A stretch of DNA of 8,825 nucleotides, from positions 1-8,825 of the forward strand of contig JAPOON010000165.1 of NCBI GenBank assembly GCA_026713405.1. Reading direction: 5' to 3'. The translations under genes and the position numbers were made by a program. Origin of the DNA: Gammaproteobacteria bacterium. GTDB lineage: Bacteria; Pseudomonadota; Gammaproteobacteria; Pseudomonadales; Azotimanducaceae_A. Positions 7,966 to 8,825 of this stretch are shown piece by piece (positions within the stretch are counted from its first letter, which is position 1; each line of letters opens with the position of its first letter). Below the pieces are notes generated by a model, which saw nothing but the letters and a program-made list of their open reading frames with translations, was not told where the DNA came from and did not search any database.

Positions 7966-8450
7966 ATCTTACCCGGGGTGGCTGGCTGATCCTGCTCACC
8001 GTGATTGCCGCCTTCCTCCTGAGCCTGGCGCGGGCGCCCCTGGGCTCGCCGGAATGGCTGGGGTGGCTGCGACCGGGATGGATTGTGCTGGTGGTCTACT
8101 TCTGGGCGATGCAGGTGCCGCACCGCATCGGCCTCATCAGCACCTGGGTCCTGGGGTTCTTCGCGGATATCGTCTTTGCCGACCCGCTCGGGCTGAACGG
8201 CATCGTCCTTACGACCATCACCTTCGTTACCTGGCGGTTTCACGAGCGGCTGCGCATGTATGCCGTGCTGCAGCAGGCCTGGGTGGCTGCAGCGATGGTA
8301 CTGTTCAGCGAGGGCACAAGGCGGCTGGCCCACGATCAGGCCCAGGCCTGGCTGCCGGTGACCGTGCTGCCCGCGGTGACCAGCATGTTTATCTGGCCGG
8401 TCGTGTATCTCCTGCTCGGGAAACTCACACAGCGGTTCCGGGTCGAATAG
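7962..8450 (+). CDS. mreD: Rod shape-determining membrane protein MreD
   Basis: Polytopic inner-membrane protein of 162 residues, partner of MreC in the elongasome. Several hydrophobic segments are visible (about 6-24, 37-52, 57-75, 80-90, 103-117 and 130-153), giving an expected five or six membrane helices. The conserved MreD core GLISTWVLGFFADIVFADPLG lies at about 57-77. The start is GTG in a GTGA overlap with the mreC stop (7962-7965), with GAGGAG five bases upstream inside mreC, so translation is coupled. The charged C terminus (KLTQRFRVE) is probably cytoplasmic. Downstream, rng begins after only 18 bp, without the maf gene often found there. Confidence 0.95.
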   Translation: MNLTRGGWLILLTVIAAFLLSLARAPLGSPEWLGWLRPGWIVLVVYFWAMQVPHRIGLISTWVLGFFADIVFADPLGLNGIVLTTITFVTWRFHERLRMYAVLQQAWVAAAMVLFSEGTRRLAHDQAQAWLPVTVLPAVTSMFIWPVVYLLLGKLTQRFRVE

Positions 8451-8452
8451 CC

Positions 8453-8458
8453 TACAAT
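8453..8458 (+). promoter_or_regulatory. -10-like hexamer between mreD and rng
   Basis: TACAAT matches TATAAT at 5 of 6 and sits in the 18-bp gap. No -35 is seen at 16-18 bp. If used, transcription would begin about four bases before the rng ATG and make a nearly leaderless message, which fits the lack of a good Shine-Dalgarno in front of rng. This is speculative. Confidence 0.25.
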
Positions 8459-8468
8459 GGGCTCCACG

Positions 8469-8825
8469 ATGACGGATGAGTTGCTGATCAACGTCAACGA
8501 GTTCGAGACTCGTGCGGCGCTCATGTGTGGCGGCTCACTTCTGGAGCTGCACATCGCCCGCTCCCGCGGATACAGCCTCACCGGCAACATCTATCTCGGC
8601 AGGGTGCAGCGCGTGGTGCCGGGCATGCAGGCGGCGTTCGTCGACATCGGCCTGGAACGGCCCGGCTTCCTGCACGCGCGGGACATGCGCAGGCGCGAGG
8701 CTGCGGCACGCGAGGCCGCGGTACGCGAGCCCGCGGCAAGAGAAGCCGGCGAAGAAACCTTTCCCGACATCCGCGATCTGGCGGCAGCGGGCCAGAGCCT
8801 GCTGGTGCAGATCGTCAAGGACCCG
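8469..8825 (+). CDS. rng: Ribonuclease G, N-terminal part (cut by window edge)
   Basis: First 119 codons of an RNase E/G-family endoribonuclease. RNase G cuts AU-rich single-stranded RNA near monophosphorylated 5' ends, matures the 5' end of 16S rRNA and degrades some mRNAs. MTDELLINVNEFETRAAL is the RNase G start, and the S1 domain is clear in GNIYLGRVQRVVPGMQAAFVDIGLERPGFLHARD (about 39-72) and resumes at about 98-119 (FPDIRDL, GQSLLVQIVKDP). Between them residues 76-95 are a five-residue Arg-Glu-Ala repeat. The catalytic DNase I-like and zinc-link regions lie beyond the window. An in-frame ATG at 8457 would add MGST, but 8469 fits homologues better. Neither start has a good ribosome site. 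Position after mreD, 18 bp away, is usual except that maf is missing. Confidence 0.93.
   Translation, partial: MTDELLINVNEFETRAALMCGGSLLELHIARSRGYSLTGNIYLGRVQRVVPGMQAAFVDIGLERPGFLHARDMRRREAAAREAAVREPAAREAGEETFPDIRDLAAAGQSLLVQIVKDP
8694..8753 (+). repeat. 15-bp in-frame tandem repeat inside rng
   Basis: Three near-identical 15-bp units (8694-8708, 8709-8723, 8724-8738), each beginning CGCGAG, are followed by a diverged fourth (8739-8753). They encode REAAA, REAAV, REPAA and REAGE. Units differ at only one or two bases, so expansion looks fairly recent. Copy-number change keeps the frame. Confidence 0.85.

Overview
The window is G+C-rich bacterial chromosome. Gene content and order point to a gammaproteobacterium. 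The core is the divergent gatCAB / mreBCD arrangement leading into rng, familiar from Pseudomonas and relatives, and the MreB and GatC sequences are gammaproteobacterial in style. No insertion sequence, phage gene, tRNA, rRNA or CRISPR array was seen. The genus cannot be named from this sequence.

Layout from left to right. Positions 1-260 hold no gene that can be assigned, but contain a perfect 8-bp-arm hairpin and a 14-bp palindrome. A minus-strand block follows: a small YfcE/MJ0936-type metallophosphoesterase (261-749), a 182-bp gap with short repeats and a likely terminator, a thiolase of the SCP2/HDCF type (932-2074), and its probable partner, a zinc-ribbon/OB-fold (DUF35) protein (2166-2579). 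The last two read in the order DUF35 then thiolase, from an extended -10 promoter candidate near 2616-2624. Next, still on the minus strand, is gatC-gatA-gatB (5929 down to 2726), the tRNA-dependent amidotransferase. Its genes are tightly coupled: a 4-bp gap between gatC and gatA, and an ATGA overlap between gatA and gatB.

A 107-bp divergent spacer (5930-6036) separates gatC from the plus-strand cell-shape operon mreB-mreC-mreD (6037-8450). After 18 bp comes the 5' end of rng (ribonuclease G), cut by the right edge at 8825. The maf gene that often sits between mreD and rng is absent.

Function: GatCAB converts misacylated Glu-tRNA(Gln) and/or Asp-tRNA(Asn) to the correct aminoacyl-tRNA. MreBCD organise lateral wall synthesis, and RNase G matures 16S rRNA and turns over mRNA. 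The thiolase/DUF35 pair is the accessory part: a CoA-ester carbon-carbon bond enzyme with no other pathway gene beside it. The most interesting points are this two-gene module with its HDCF active site, an internal 15-bp tandem repeat that puts an Arg/Glu/Ala-rich stretch into the S1 region of RNase G, a Thr-to-Pro change beside the GatA nucleophile, and several small repeats and hairpins between genes. None amounts to a clearly undescribed system.
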